In this document: one piece after another, positions 50,851 to 60,244 of the stretch
Layout: the number at the start of each line of letters is the position of its first letter
Numbering within the stretch: position 1 is the stretch's first letter
NCBI GenBank assembly: GCA_017622845.1
Contig: JAGAQJ010000026.1
Coordinates: 1-64,000 of the forward strand
DNA length: 64,000 nt
Source of the DNA: Lachnospiraceae bacterium
GTDB lineage: Bacteria; Bacillota; Clostridia; Lachnospirales; Lachnospiraceae
Direction of reading: 5' to 3'
Made by a program: the position numbers and the translations under genes
Notes under the pieces: generated by a model
Seen by the model: only the letters and a program-made list of their open reading frames with translations
Databases searched by the model: none
What the model was told of the DNA's origin: nothing

Positions 50851-51537
50851 ATGAGTAACATACTGCTCCTCGAAGATGATTTAAGCTTGATTAACGGGCT
50901 TTCTTTTGCGTTCAAAAAGCAGGGATTTGAGTTGGAGGTTGCCGGAACACTCAAAGAGGCGGAGTCTCTGTGGACAGATGGCAAATATGATTTGCTGGTT
51001 TTAGATGTATCGCTGCCTGACGGTTCCGGCTTTGAATTTTGCAGGAGGGTGCGGCAGATGTCCAAGGTACCGATTATTTTTCTGACCGCTTCCGATGAGG
51101 AAATGAACATTATCATGGGGCTGGATATCGGCGGTGATGATTATATTACAAAGCCATTCAAGCTAGGGGTACTGATATCAAGAATCAACGCCCTTCTTCG
51201 ACGTGCGAAAGATTTTCGTTCCACGGATACAGAGCTGCAGTCAAATGGCATCAAGGTGCTTCTGTTACAGGGGCAGGCGTTCAAAAACGGTGAGCTGTTA
51301 GACCTGACTGCTGCAGAATATAAGCTGTTGTGTCTGTTCATGCAAAACCCGAATACAGTGCTTTCTAAGGAACAGCTCTTAGATAAGCTGTGGGATTGCG
51401 AGGGAAACTATATTGACAGCAGTACGCTTACGGTATATATGCGAAGGCTGAGAATGAAAGTCGAAGACAATCCAAGCGAGCCGCAAATGCTCCTGACTGT
51501 TCGGCGCATGGGCTATAAATGGAATGTCATGGATTGA
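50851..51537 (+). CDS. OmpR-family response regulator (ABC-transporter linked)
   Basis: The product (228 aa) has a receiver with LLEDD, phospho-acceptor Asp in LLVLDVSLPDGSGFEF and the KPF lysine, and a winged-helix output domain (SSTLTVYMRRLRMKVEDNPS, VRRMGYKWNV). AAAGGAATGGAAAC precedes the ATG. The kinase and a MacB-type ABC transporter follow, matching peptide-resistance modules of the BceRS/VraSR-like layout. Confidence 0.92.
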   Translation: MSNILLLEDDLSLINGLSFAFKKQGFELEVAGTLKEAESLWTDGKYDLLVLDVSLPDGSGFEFCRRVRQMSKVPIIFLTASDEEMNIIMGLDIGGDDYITKPFKLGVLISRINALLRRAKDFRSTDTELQSNGIKVLLLQGQAFKNGELLDLTAAEYKLLCLFMQNPNTVLSKEQLLDKLWDCEGNYIDSSTLTVYMRRLRMKVEDNPSEPQMLLTVRRMGYKWNVMD

Positions 51538-51545
51538 GGTGTTCT

Positions 51546-52583
51546 ATGAAAATATTCGTGAATAAAGACATAAAACACTTTTTTGCTGCGATATCCGTCA
51601 TTTTGGCGGCTTTTCTTTTATTGGCACAGGTTGTTGTCCGGCTGATTTATCATAGGTTTTCTCTGTGGCTGCTGCTGCTTTCCCTGGTAACAGCAGGCGC
51701 TATCTGGGCAGCCTGTTGTTGGTATTTCAACAGACAGAATAGGATTATGGAAGATGCAGTGACGCAGATTAACGCTTATCTTTCCGGTGATACAGATGCA
51801 CGTATCGAATGTGATAACGAGGGGGAATTGTACCGATTGTTCTATTCCGTAAACTCATTGGCAGCAGTCCTAAATGCGCATGCGGCAAATGAATTGAGAG
51901 AGAAAGAATTCTTAAAAAACACCATATCTGATATTTCCCACCAATTGAAAACGCCTCTGGCTGCTCTGAATATTTATAATGGTCTGCTGCAGGACGAAGC
52001 GGAGGAACTGCCTGCCGTGAAAGAATTTGCGATATTGTCGGAACAGGAGCTTGACCGCATGGAAATGCTGGTGCAAAACCTGCTGAAAATTACAAAGCTG
52101 GATTCCGGTTCGATTGTCATTGAAAAGGACACAGAGAATGTAGCTGATATGATGCGGGAAATCGAACTGCATTTTGCGTACAGGGCAAGGCAGGAGCAGA
52201 AAGCAATTGTCCTGTACGGCGAGGATAACATTTCACTTCTTTGCGATCGTGACTGGCTGACTGAGGCAATAGACAATATTGTAAAAAATGCACTTGACCA
52301 TACAAAAGAAGGCGATACGATTCGTATCGAATGGAGAGCATTATCTTCGGCTGTTCAGATTACCATAAAGGACAACGGCAGCGGTATCCACCCGGAGGAC
52401 TTGCATCATATTTTCAAGCGGTTCTACCGAAGTCGCTTTTCAAAGGATAAGCAGGGCATCGGACTCGGGCTGCCTCTGGCAAAAGCAATCGTTGAAGCAC
52501 ACAGCGGTACGATAGAGGCTGACAGCGAATTAGGGAAAGGAACCGCCTTTACAATCAATTTTTTAAATATTACAAAATTGTAG
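51546..52583 (+). CDS. Sensor histidine kinase (ABC-transporter linked)
   Basis: The product (345 aa) has two close membrane helices (about 12-35 and 40-60) with almost no extracellular loop, then HAMP-like and HisKA (TISDISHQLKTPLAALNIYN), N box (NIVKNALDHTKEGD), DNGSG and GIGLGLPLAKAIVEAHSG. Such 'intramembrane' kinases usually sense through an associated ABC transporter. GAGGTG before the ATG at 51546 sets the start. Confidence 0.92.
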   Translation: MKIFVNKDIKHFFAAISVILAAFLLLAQVVVRLIYHRFSLWLLLLSLVTAGAIWAACCWYFNRQNRIMEDAVTQINAYLSGDTDARIECDNEGELYRLFYSVNSLAAVLNAHAANELREKEFLKNTISDISHQLKTPLAALNIYNGLLQDEAEELPAVKEFAILSEQELDRMEMLVQNLLKITKLDSGSIVIEKDTENVADMMREIELHFAYRARQEQKAIVLYGEDNISLLCDRDWLTEAIDNIVKNALDHTKEGDTIRIEWRALSSAVQITIKDNGSGIHPEDLHHIFKRFYRSRFSKDKQGIGLGLPLAKAIVEAHSGTIEADSELGKGTAFTINFLNITKL

Positions 52584-52630
52584 GATGGCTGTAGCCTCAC
52601 AGTAATATTCATGTGCTATTCTTTCAAAAA

Positions 52631-52727
52631 CAGGAACCACTTTGTGGTGCCTTGAATCTTTCAGCCACTATGTTTTCTTACGAGGTTTGCAGCAAGTGCA
52701 AACCTTTGGGCTGAACTGTTGCGGTTA
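52631..52727 (+). repeat. Structured intergenic repeat R2, copy a
   Basis: About 97 bp with hairpins CCACTTTGTGG and GGTTTGCAGCAAGTGCAAACC. Matches the reverse-strand copy at 59388. The outline (CTTTGTGGTG-TTGA ... stem ... GCTGAAC) resembles R1, so R1 and R2 may be one family. Lies between the kinase and the ABC genes. Confidence 0.7.
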
Positions 52728-52758
52728 CTCAAACAATTGAGAAAGAGGTGTTTGCACT

Positions 52759-53442
52759 ATGAATTTATTAGAGGTCAATAATGTTTGTAAGACCTATGGA
52801 AGCGGCGAAACCGCCGTACAGGCGCTAAAGAATGTCAGCTTTTCCGTTCCGAAGGGCGAATATGTGGCGATTGTCGGGGAATCCGGTTCGGGTAAGAGTA
52901 CACTTTTAAACATGATTGGGGCGCTGGATATTCCCACATCGGGCAAGGTAATGATTGACGGCAAGGATATTTTCCTGATGAATGATCGGAAGCTCACCGT
53001 GTTCCGGCGCAGAAATATCGGTTTTATTTTTCAGGCATTCAATCTTGTGCCGGAGCTTACTGTGGAGCAGAATATCATTTTTCCAATGCTGCTTGATTAT
53101 CAGAAGCCTGACAGGAAGTATCTGGAGGAACTGCTTGCAGTGCTGAATCTGAAAGAGCGCCGTAACCATCTGCCCAATCAGCTCTCCGGCGGACAACAGC
53201 AGAGAGTGGCGATTGGACGTGCACTGATTACTAGACCATCGTTGATTCTCGCAGATGAACCGACAGGGAATCTGGATACCCGGAACAGCAGCGAGGTGAT
53301 TGCACTGTTAAAAGGAGCATCGAAAAAATACGAGCAGACCATCATTATGATTACCCATAACCGCAGTATTGCACAGACTGCTGACAGGGTACTGCAGGTA
53401 TCGGATGGTGTGCTGACTGATTTCGGGAGGTGCCGCGAATGA
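52759..53442 (+). CDS. ABC transporter ATPase (MacB/LolD type)
   Basis: The product (227 aa) has Walker [16 protein letters not shown], signature [15 protein letters not shown], Walker [13 protein letters not shown] and the His in MITHNRS. Its stop overlaps the permease start by ATGA. It powers the FtsX-type permease encoded next and likely forms a detoxifying or sensing complex with the upstream kinase. GAAAGAGGTG lies before the ATG. Confidence 0.94.
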   Translation: MNLLEVNNVCKTYGSGETAVQALKNVSFSVPKGEYVAIVGESGSGKSTLLNMIGALDIPTSGKVMIDGKDIFLMNDRKLTVFRRRNIGFIFQAFNLVPELTVEQNIIFPMLLDYQKPDRKYLEELLAVLNLKERRNHLPNQLSGGQQQRVAIGRALITRPSLILADEPTGNLDTRNSSEVIALLKGASKKYEQTIIMITHNRSIAQTADRVLQVSDGVLTDFGRCRE

Positions 53443-55787
53443 AAAGGATACCGATGAAAAGTTATCTTAGCCTGATTCCGATTTCTGCAAGGGTGCGGAA
53501 ACGGCAGAACCGCATGACCATTCTGTGTATCATCTTTGCAGTGTTTCTTGTGACAGCGATTTTCAGTGTGGCAGACATGATGATTCGGACCGAAAGCAGC
53601 TTTATGTTAGATAAACATGGAAATTGGCACATTAAACTGGAAAATGTTTCTCAGGATATTGTAGAGGAAATCAGCAGCCGGCCTGATGTTGCTGCTGTAG
53701 GCGTTTGTTCTGTGTTCAATTTTGGAGGGGAGCAGCCGTATCGTATTAACGAAAAAAAAGCTGTCTTATATGGTACAGAAGAAACCTATCTGAACCGGAT
53801 ATCAAATGGAGTTACCGCTGGAACTTTTCCAAAGAATGATGATGAGGTGATGCTTAGCCCGAATTCGGTAACTGCTTTTGGAGTACAGCCTGGCGACAGC
53901 ATCACCCTGTATACGCCTGCCGGAGATGCTGCTTTTACTGTATCCGGTTTTGGCACAGAAGATAAAAAATATTATGAAAATCAAACGTATTTAGTCGGCG
54001 TGTATCTGACGCAGACAGCATTTACTTCTCTGATGGAGCAAAATGGAGTGGCAGACAGCGAACCTGCTTATTATATACAGTTTCAGGACGTGTCAAAAGT
54101 TGCTGGAGCGTTATCGGATGTTCAGTCACAGTGTCAGCTTCCGGAAGGAAGCATTTCCGAAAATACCGCTGTGATGGGTATGGCAGGTCAAAGCAAAAAT
54201 GAATCGATGAAAAATATCTATGGCATGGCGGGTGTCCTGTTTGTTCTGGTGCTGCTGGCAGGTGTGCTGATGATTTCCGGCAGCATGAACAGCAATATCG
54301 CTGGGAGGATTCAATTTTTTGGCATGATGCGCTGCATCGGAGCGAGCCGCCAGCAAATCATTCGTTTTGTGCGTTTGGAAGCGTTGAACTGGTGCAAAAC
54401 GGCGGTGCCTGCAGGTATTATTTTAGGCACGCTTGTCAGTTGGGGCATCTGTGCGGTGCTCCGTTATGGAATTGGCGGCGAATTTGCCACTACACCGGTA
54501 TTTCAAATCAGTCTGGCCGGTTGTATCAGTGGAGCTGCGGTCGGACTTGTAACAATGCTTCTGGCAACACAGTCTCCGGCAAAGCACGCTTCCAAAGTCT
54601 CTCCGATGTCCGCAGTTTCCGGCAATGCAGAAAGTACATTGTCTGTGCGCCGCGCTGCAAAGACAGACTGGGGAAAAATTGACTGCATATTGGGCATTCA
54701 TCATGCGATAACATCAAAGAAAAGCTGGTGCTTAATGACAGCATCTTTTGCACTGAGCATTATCTTGTTTCTTTCGTTTTCGATTGTTATGGACTTTGCA
54801 CAGTTGTTGATTCCATCGCAGTCTCCCACATCCGCAGATATGACATTAGCAGGCTATGGCAATGCGATGGTGCTTGACCGTGATTTCGTTGATGAAATCA
54901 AAGAAATAGAAGGCGTTACCAATGTTTATGGAAGCAACTACCAGAATCATGTTCCGGCAGCCTCTTCAAGAGCAGGAGTAGATGAAATCAATATTGTCTC
55001 CTATGATGACACGTTGCTGGATTATGCGAAAGCAAGCATTGCGCAGGGAAGCTTAGCAGAAATCTATGGCGACAGCAATAAGGTTGCAACTGTCTTTAAT
55101 AAAGACAATCCCTTAAAGGTCGGCGATATTATTTGGATTGGAGACACAGAGGTTGAGGTTTCCTGTGCTTTATCGCAAGGGCTGTTTGGTGACGACCTGA
55201 TTGTAATCTGTTCGCAGGAAACATATGACCACCTGATGGGAGAAGAGAAATATGGCTTGATTGGCGTGCAGCTAGGGAAAGACACTACGGACGAAACGGC
55301 TGCGCAGATTAGAGGCTATGAAAATGACGAGATTATTGTTACTGACCTGCGTGCAGGCAATTGGGAAGATAAGGCTACATATATTGCGTCGCGAATTGTT
55401 GTTTACGGTTTTTTGGCAATTATTGGAATTATTACGTTATTCAATATTATTAACAGCATTTCTATGAGCGTGTCTGCACGAATAAAGCAGTATGGAGCGA
55501 TGCGTGCTGTCGGTATGGACGGCGGACAGCTTACCCGGATGATTTCTGCAGAAGCTTTTACGTATGCTGTTTCCGGTCTGATTTTTGGTTTCGGAGTCGG
55601 GATTCCTCTGAGCCGTTTTCTGTATACGCTGCTGATTACGCGCCATTTTGGAATTGCATGGAGTCTGCCGGCGGCAATGCTTGGAGTTGTGGTTCTCTTT
55701 GTTCTTGGCTCTGCTGTTATCGCGGTTTGCGCCCCGTCTAAACGGATACGCAGTATGTCAATTACTGAAACGATCAATGAATTGTAA
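53439..55787 (+). CDS. FtsX/MacB-type ABC permease
   Basis: The product (782 aa) has an N-terminal membrane helix (about 18-40), a large extracellular domain, three helices (about 260-385), a second helix and extracellular region and three C-terminal helices ending [11 protein letters not shown]. This is the two-FtsX-domain layout of Firmicute permeases linked to antimicrobial peptides or lipoprotein handling. The ATG at 53439 overlaps the ATPase stop; GGGAGG lies eight bases before it. Confidence 0.92.
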   Translation: MKRIPMKSYLSLIPISARVRKRQNRMTILCIIFAVFLVTAIFSVADMMIRTESSFMLDKHGNWHIKLENVSQDIVEEISSRPDVAAVGVCSVFNFGGEQPYRINEKKAVLYGTEETYLNRISNGVTAGTFPKNDDEVMLSPNSVTAFGVQPGDSITLYTPAGDAAFTVSGFGTEDKKYYENQTYLVGVYLTQTAFTSLMEQNGVADSEPAYYIQFQDVSKVAGALSDVQSQCQLPEGSISENTAVMGMAGQSKNESMKNIYGMAGVLFVLVLLAGVLMISGSMNSNIAGRIQFFGMMRCIGASRQQIIRFVRLEALNWCKTAVPAGIILGTLVSWGICAVLRYGIGGEFATTPVFQISLAGCISGAAVGLVTMLLATQSPAKHASKVSPMSAVSGNAESTLSVRRAAKTDWGKIDCILGIHHAITSKKSWCLMTASFALSIILFLSFSIVMDFAQLLIPSQSPTSADMTLAGYGNAMVLDRDFVDEIKEIEGVTNVYGSNYQNHVPAASSRAGVDEINIVSYDDTLLDYAKASIAQGSLAEIYGDSNKVATVFNKDNPLKVGDIIWIGDTEVEVSCALSQGLFGDDLIVICSQETYDHLMGEEKYGLIGVQLGKDTTDETAAQIRGYENDEIIVTDLRAGNWEDKATYIASRIVVYGFLAIIGIITLFNIINSISMSVSARIKQYGAMRAVGMDGGQLTRMISAEAFTYAVSGLIFGFGVGIPLSRFLYTLLITRHFGIAWSLPAAMLGVVVLFVLGSAVIAVCAPSKRIRSMSITETINEL

Positions 55788-55805
55788 GAGCTTAGCAGTG
55801 AATGG

Positions 55806-55940
55806 TAACAGTTCAGCCTTATGGATTATTTTATCCCGAACGAAGGTCGGCAGTCCTATGCTTGTACAGGCGATTGGACTGCCGACCTTCTGTGTACTGA
55901 CAACTATTCGATTTTACAGTTTCAATGAACAGAAAGCGGA
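55806..55940 (+). repeat. Structured intergenic repeat R3, copy b
   Basis: The main stem is GAAGGTCGGCAGTCC (55842-55856) with GGACTGCCGACCTTC (55876-55890), 15 bp and perfect. Compared with copy a, one pair changes from G-C to T-A on both sides, a compensatory change. The flanks match copy a. It follows the ABC permease gene and could also act as its terminator. Confidence 0.8.
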
Positions 55941-56003
55941 AGCCAGAGGGATACCATTTGCATTGAAAATGACAAAAGTTACTCTGTCCTGACCGTGTGT
56001 ACT

Positions 56004-56153
56004 CTTGTAAACTGAGGGTAGGCTGCTGTTTACACCCTAAATATGCATAAAAGGTGTAAACAGCAGCTAATATTTTATATATAATATCTAAAAAAATGCA
56101 GGTTTTTGCAAGCCGGAATTTTTGTTACAGTAACATTACCCTCAGTTTACAAG
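56004..56153. repeat. 150-bp element with nested inverted repeats
   Basis: CTTGTAAACTGAGGGTA (56004-56020) and its exact inverse (56137-56153) bound the unit. Inside, GCTGCTGTTTACACC (56022-56036) pairs with GGTGTAAACAGCAGC (56053-56067). GTTTACA is shared by both pairs. It looks like a MITE or an expressed hairpin just upstream of the GH2 gene. The remaining gap 55788-56233 has no gene. Confidence 0.7.
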
Positions 56154-56233
56154 GACAGCATGGTAACCTCGTCAGGATTGCGTCCTTGTATTCTGGTGTT
56201 TACAATGTACAGCGAATACAGAAAGGAAACGGT

Positions 56234-59200
56234 ATGAGACGGAATTTGGCAGGAACATGGCAGTTTTTATTGGATAAGGATAAAATGGGAATCAAGCAGG
56301 AGCTTTACCGGCAGACTTCCTTTGATGATGTGATTGAGCTTCCGACAACGACCGCTGAGGCGAAGAAGGGAGAAAAGGGCAGTGAGCGATATACAGGTTA
56401 TCTGACAGAAACGTATCATTTTGAAGGCTATGCATGGTACTTGAAGGAAATCGGGATTTCCGCAGAGGAAGCAGGAAAGCGCTTTTTCTTCTCTATGGAG
56501 CGGACGAGAAAGTCTACCGTGTGGGTGGACGGAACGTGCGCAGGAAGCTTTGACAGCTTCTATGTGGAGCACCGGTATGAGCTTACAAAATGGCTGACGC
56601 CCGGAAAGCACACGCTGGTGGTTATGATTGACAACACCGATTATGTGTCAAACGGCGGACACATGACATCGCCGGATACGCAGACCAATTGGAATGGTAT
56701 CTTAGGTGAAATTTATCTGGAAGCCGTTGAGGATATCTCCATTGATAAAATGTGGATATATCCGTCACGCAAGGATAAAAATGTGGATATCCGCCTTGCA
56801 CTTTCTTATCAACAGCCTGTTTCAGATGTTTCCGTTCAGGTAAGCTGCAGGCTTACCAGACTGGAAAAAAAGGACGGCAGAGATTTCGAGCATTTTGAAC
56901 CGACAGGAACGCAGACTGTCAAGGTGCGCGGCGAATGGGCAGCACAGAAGCAGGAGCAGGATTTGCCGTATGTGATTCGCACCTTGAATGTATTGCCGGA
57001 TTATTGTTATGAGCTGTCACAGCGCATGGATTGCAGCAAAAAAGAGATGGAAAAAAACGCTGCTTCAGATGCAAATTATGACATTAGTGTCATTTGTGTA
57101 ACCTATGAGCTTGGAGAAGACGCAAAGGAGTGGGACGAGTACGAGCCTTACGTATATGAACTGACAGTCCGCATGATGCGTGGCGGCAGGGTGCTTTGTG
57201 AGAAGACGAGCCATTTCGGACTTCGTGATTTTACATATAAGGAGCTGACGCTTTACTGCAATGACAAAGAAATCTTTCTAAGAGGAACGCACGATGCGAT
57301 GATTTTCCCATTGACCGGATATGCGCCGATGGATTTGGATTCATGGCTGCACGTGTATGGAACCAGCAAGGAATACGGACTGAATCACTACAGATATCAT
57401 ACCTGCTGTCCGCCTAAGGCAGCATTTTTGGCAGCAGCATATCTTGGCATCTATGTGCAGGCAGAGCTTGCATTTTGGGGGTCCATTTATGATGCACAGG
57501 ACGAGCACTACAATAAAGCACAGCAGGACTTTCTGCTGGAGGAAGGAATCCGCGCCCTTGATGCGTTTGGCGATTTACCGTCCTACTTTGGCATGAGTAT
57601 GGGAAACGAGCTTTGGGGCAGCAAGGATGAAATCAACAGAATCATGGGCGTGCTCAAGGCGCATGATAACCGGCACTTGTACACACAGGGAAGCAACAAC
57701 CACCAGTTTGTACCCTCTGTACTGCCTAATGATGACTTTTTCAGCGGTGTGCGCTTTTCAAAATACCGCTTATTCAGAGGTTCTTATGCGATGTGCGATG
57801 CACCGCTTGGCTTTGTGCAGACCGAAAGACCGGGAGCGTACTGGAATTATGATGAGCTGATATCGCCCAAGGAAATAAAAAAGGGAAAAGCTTTCGAAAA
57901 GGAAGCATTAAAAGGCGGAACCATACAAATACAATACGGCACAGGAATCAAGGAAGTCGAGATTGGAGAAGGTGAGGAGGAAGTCATTCCTCATGTTCCT
58001 GTCGTCTCCCATGAGATAGGACAGTATGAATTTACGCCTGACTTTCATGAGATTGCGCTCTACACCGGTGTATTACAGCCCGAGAATATGAAAATATTTC
58101 AGGAGCGCATGGAGGAAAAAGGACTGCTCCAATATGCCGATGCGTATTTCAATGCATCAGGAAAATTGGCGGCAGCCTGCTACAAGCTTGAGCTTGAGGC
58201 TGCCTTTCGGAGTGCGAATCTGAGCGGCTTTCAGCTTTTGGATATCAAGGACTACTCCGGTCAGGGGACGGCGCTTGTCGGCATCTTAAATGCATTTCAT
58301 AAAAATAAAGGCGCCATTACAAAAACAGACTGGCGCATGTTCTGTTCTGATGCAGTGCTGCTTCCGACACTTGACAGCTTTGTGATGAAGGGCGGCGATA
58401 CGATTCGCAGCGAAGTAAAAATCCGTTATTATCGTCCGCAAAAGCTTCCCTGCACACAGCTTAAGGCTTCATGGCATCTGAAACGAGAGGCAGGTCAAGT
58501 GCAGGAGACGGCGTTCGAGGAGTCTGCAGTACAGACGATGGACTGCCCGGAGATATCAGGCAGAGGGTTATTCACACTTGGAACGATTGTATTGAAGGCG
58601 CCGGATTGTGCGAATAATGCAGAGTACCTTTTGCGGTTTGAGCTGGTCGGCGATGGCGCTTGTGAGATTGTCAACGAATACGATATCTTTATATATGAAG
58701 AAACAGCTTCCGCCAAAGAACAGTGCATGCAGGAAGACTGCATGGAAAACAATGATAAAATATGCATCACAAATGATAATAAGCTTGCTCTGGAACAGCG
58801 TGATAAGGGCAAATCCGTACTGCTGTTTGTAAAGCCGGGCAGTATGCTTCCGGACAGTACGATTCAGGGCGATTATTGTACGGATTTCTGGTGCTATCCG
58901 ATGTTCCGCTCCATATCAGAGGGGGCAGGCAAGCCGGTTCCAGTCGGAACGATGGGACTTTTGATTGACAACAGCCACCCTGCCTTGAAGGGCTTTGCCT
59001 GTGAGCAGTACACGACAGCGCAGTGGTACCACATTGTCATAAATTCCAGACCGATGATATTGGAATATACAGAGGAAACAAAGCAAATAAAGCCGATTGT
59101 ACGCATGATGGATAATTTCGAGCGCAATCACAATCTGGGACTCATCTATGAAGTAGAAAATGAAAAAGGGAAGATGCTCGTCTGCCATGCGGACTTGCTC

Positions 59201-59284
59201 ACCTTAAAGGAAACCTATCCCGAGGCGGCATGTCTGTATAACAGCCTTGTGGAGTATATACAGTCAGAAGCATTACAATTATAG
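56234..59284 (+). CDS. Glycoside hydrolase family 2 enzyme (beta-galactosidase-like)
   Basis: The product (1016 aa) has a sugar-binding jelly roll (about 1-190; RRNLAGTWQFLLDKDK, NGGHMTSPDTQTNWNGILGE), an immunoglobulin-like domain, a TIM barrel with the acid/base Glu in FGMSMGNELWGS and a probable nucleophile Glu in VVSHEIGQYEF, and C-terminal beta domains. No signal peptide is seen, so it is cytoplasmic. The frame opens at 56096, but AAAGGAAA before the ATG at 56234 sets the start. Length and layout suit beta-galactosidase, glucuronidase or mannosidase types; the exact sugar is uncertain. Confidence 0.88.
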   Translation: MRRNLAGTWQFLLDKDKMGIKQELYRQTSFDDVIELPTTTAEAKKGEKGSERYTGYLTETYHFEGYAWYLKEIGISAEEAGKRFFFSMERTRKSTVWVDGTCAGSFDSFYVEHRYELTKWLTPGKHTLVVMIDNTDYVSNGGHMTSPDTQTNWNGILGEIYLEAVEDISIDKMWIYPSRKDKNVDIRLALSYQQPVSDVSVQVSCRLTRLEKKDGRDFEHFEPTGTQTVKVRGEWAAQKQEQDLPYVIRTLNVLPDYCYELSQRMDCSKKEMEKNAASDANYDISVICVTYELGEDAKEWDEYEPYVYELTVRMMRGGRVLCEKTSHFGLRDFTYKELTLYCNDKEIFLRGTHDAMIFPLTGYAPMDLDSWLHVYGTSKEYGLNHYRYHTCCPPKAAFLAAAYLGIYVQAELAFWGSIYDAQDEHYNKAQQDFLLEEGIRALDAFGDLPSYFGMSMGNELWGSKDEINRIMGVLKAHDNRHLYTQGSNNHQFVPSVLPNDDFFSGVRFSKYRLFRGSYAMCDAPLGFVQTERPGAYWNYDELISPKEIKKGKAFEKEALKGGTIQIQYGTGIKEVEIGEGEEEVIPHVPVVSHEIGQYEFTPDFHEIALYTGVLQPENMKIFQERMEEKGLLQYADAYFNASGKLAAACYKLELEAAFRSANLSGFQLLDIKDYSGQGTALVGILNAFHKNKGAITKTDWRMFCSDAVLLPTLDSFVMKGGDTIRSEVKIRYYRPQKLPCTQLKASWHLKREAGQVQETAFEESAVQTMDCPEISGRGLFTLGTIVLKAPDCANNAEYLLRFELVGDGACEIVNEYDIFIYEETASAKEQCMQEDCMENNDKICITNDNKLALEQRDKGKSVLLFVKPGSMLPDSTIQGDYCTDFWCYPMFRSISEGAGKPVPVGTMGLLIDNSHPALKGFACEQYTTAQWYHIVINSRPMILEYTEETKQIKPIVRMMDNFERNHNLGLIYEVENEKGKMLVCHADLLTLKETYPEAACLYNSLVEYIQSEALQL

Positions 59285-59387
59285 TATCATCGTATTGGAG
59301 GGCAGTTAAAAGGAGTATTCCATCTTTGAAAGTCGAAGGTAAGTAACAGCGAAGTTAACTGGATTGCGATGAAGATGAAAAGAACTG

Positions 59388-59495
59388 CGTTACTGTTCAG
59401 CCCAGAGGTTTGCACTCGCTGCAAACCTCGTAAAAAAACGCTGTGGCTGAAAGACTCAAGGCATGCAGAACTGCTACAGAACCGCTGCAAAGTTT
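59388..59495 (-). repeat. Structured intergenic repeat R2, copy b
   Basis: Reverse-strand homologue of 52631-52727. GGTTTGCACTCGCTGCAAACC gives the main stem; the shared flank TTCAGCCCAGAGG matches CTTTGGGCTGAA of copy a. Confidence 0.7.
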
Positions 59496-59530
59496 ATTGG
59501 AAAGGCTTTACAGCGGTTCTTTGCTTTTTG
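59478..59530 (+). terminator. Terminator of the GH2 gene
   Basis: AGAACCGCTG (59478-59487) pairs with CAGCGGTTCT (59511-59520), followed by TTGCTTTTTG. It partly overlaps repeat R2b. Confidence 0.65.
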
Positions 59531-59690
59531 TATAATAAAGTGCATAGTAAATGGAAGCACTTTAATTTCTTTTACACAGGTCATTTATCTTATGTTATAA
59601 TGTGTGTAGAAGTTTAGTAATGCAGAAATAATGTTCCAATCACTGTGGGAGCTTACTTATTAAGGTCACAAATTCGGGAGGAAATCATAG

Positions 59691-60200
59691 ATGTATATTG
59701 CAGATAAATATTGGAATCATTACATTGGCGATACGGATGACAGTTTCACATTAACGGCGTATTTAGCGGATAAGCATAAAGAAGAAATTTCTTTGGAGGA
59801 AATATTTTCTGACATCGGATTGGATAAACTAAATGGTGATTTTCGTCAGCACGAGGAACCTTTGACCGTTGTCCTGAAAAATGAGGAGTCAGATTATGAG
59901 GAGCCATATGTGGAATTTTACTATGCAATTGACTTGATTATGGATTTGGCTGCTTTATTACTCGAGTGTAAAGTGAACGGAAGTGTTAATCTGTGCGAAC
60001 TATCCGGAGAGGATTTGGAAACGCCCACACCGGATGTCCGCATTATAGCTACATCAGAGGAACATGAGCTGATAAATAAAATCCTTATGGATTTTGTGTC
60101 TGCACCATTATCTTATGATTTAAGCGAAATGTGTCAGGAAGAAGAAATGCAGGAAACGGCAGAAGTTTGTGAGAAATTAAGAAAAGAATTGTTTGGATAA
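59691..60200 (+). CDS. Hypothetical acidic protein, 169 aa
   Basis: GGGAGG lies nine bases before the ATG. The product is acidic, with IGDTDDSFTLTAYLADKHKE at the start and a helix-rich end (EMQETAEVCEKLRKELF). No domain or membrane segment was recognised. It is 44 bases from the CCA-adding enzyme gene on the same strand and may share its transcript. Confidence 0.72.
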   Translation: MYIADKYWNHYIGDTDDSFTLTAYLADKHKEEISLEEIFSDIGLDKLNGDFRQHEEPLTVVLKNEESDYEEPYVEFYYAIDLIMDLAALLLECKVNGSVNLCELSGEDLETPTPDVRIIATSEEHELINKILMDFVSAPLSYDLSEMCQEEEMQETAEVCEKLRKELFG

Positions 60201-60244
60201 TAAAATCAATACCTTACACAGTTACGGGTTTTGGAGGATACAGC

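Larger units (their letters stand above)
59285..59690. other. Gap with repeat R2b, terminator and promoter
   Basis: This 406-base stretch holds repeat R2b (59388-59495), the terminator at 59478-59530 and a TATAAT at 59596-59601 that could serve the small gene at 59691. No gene is supported. Confidence 0.55.

Noticed and set aside
53430..53438. GTG at 53430 as permease start
   Set aside because: The ATG at 53439 overlaps the ATPase stop and has better-spaced GGGAGG.
55648..55992. 114-codon frame at the end of the permease gene
   Set aside because: Its similarity to a frame at 50304-50543 comes from the shared R3 repeat, not from a protein.
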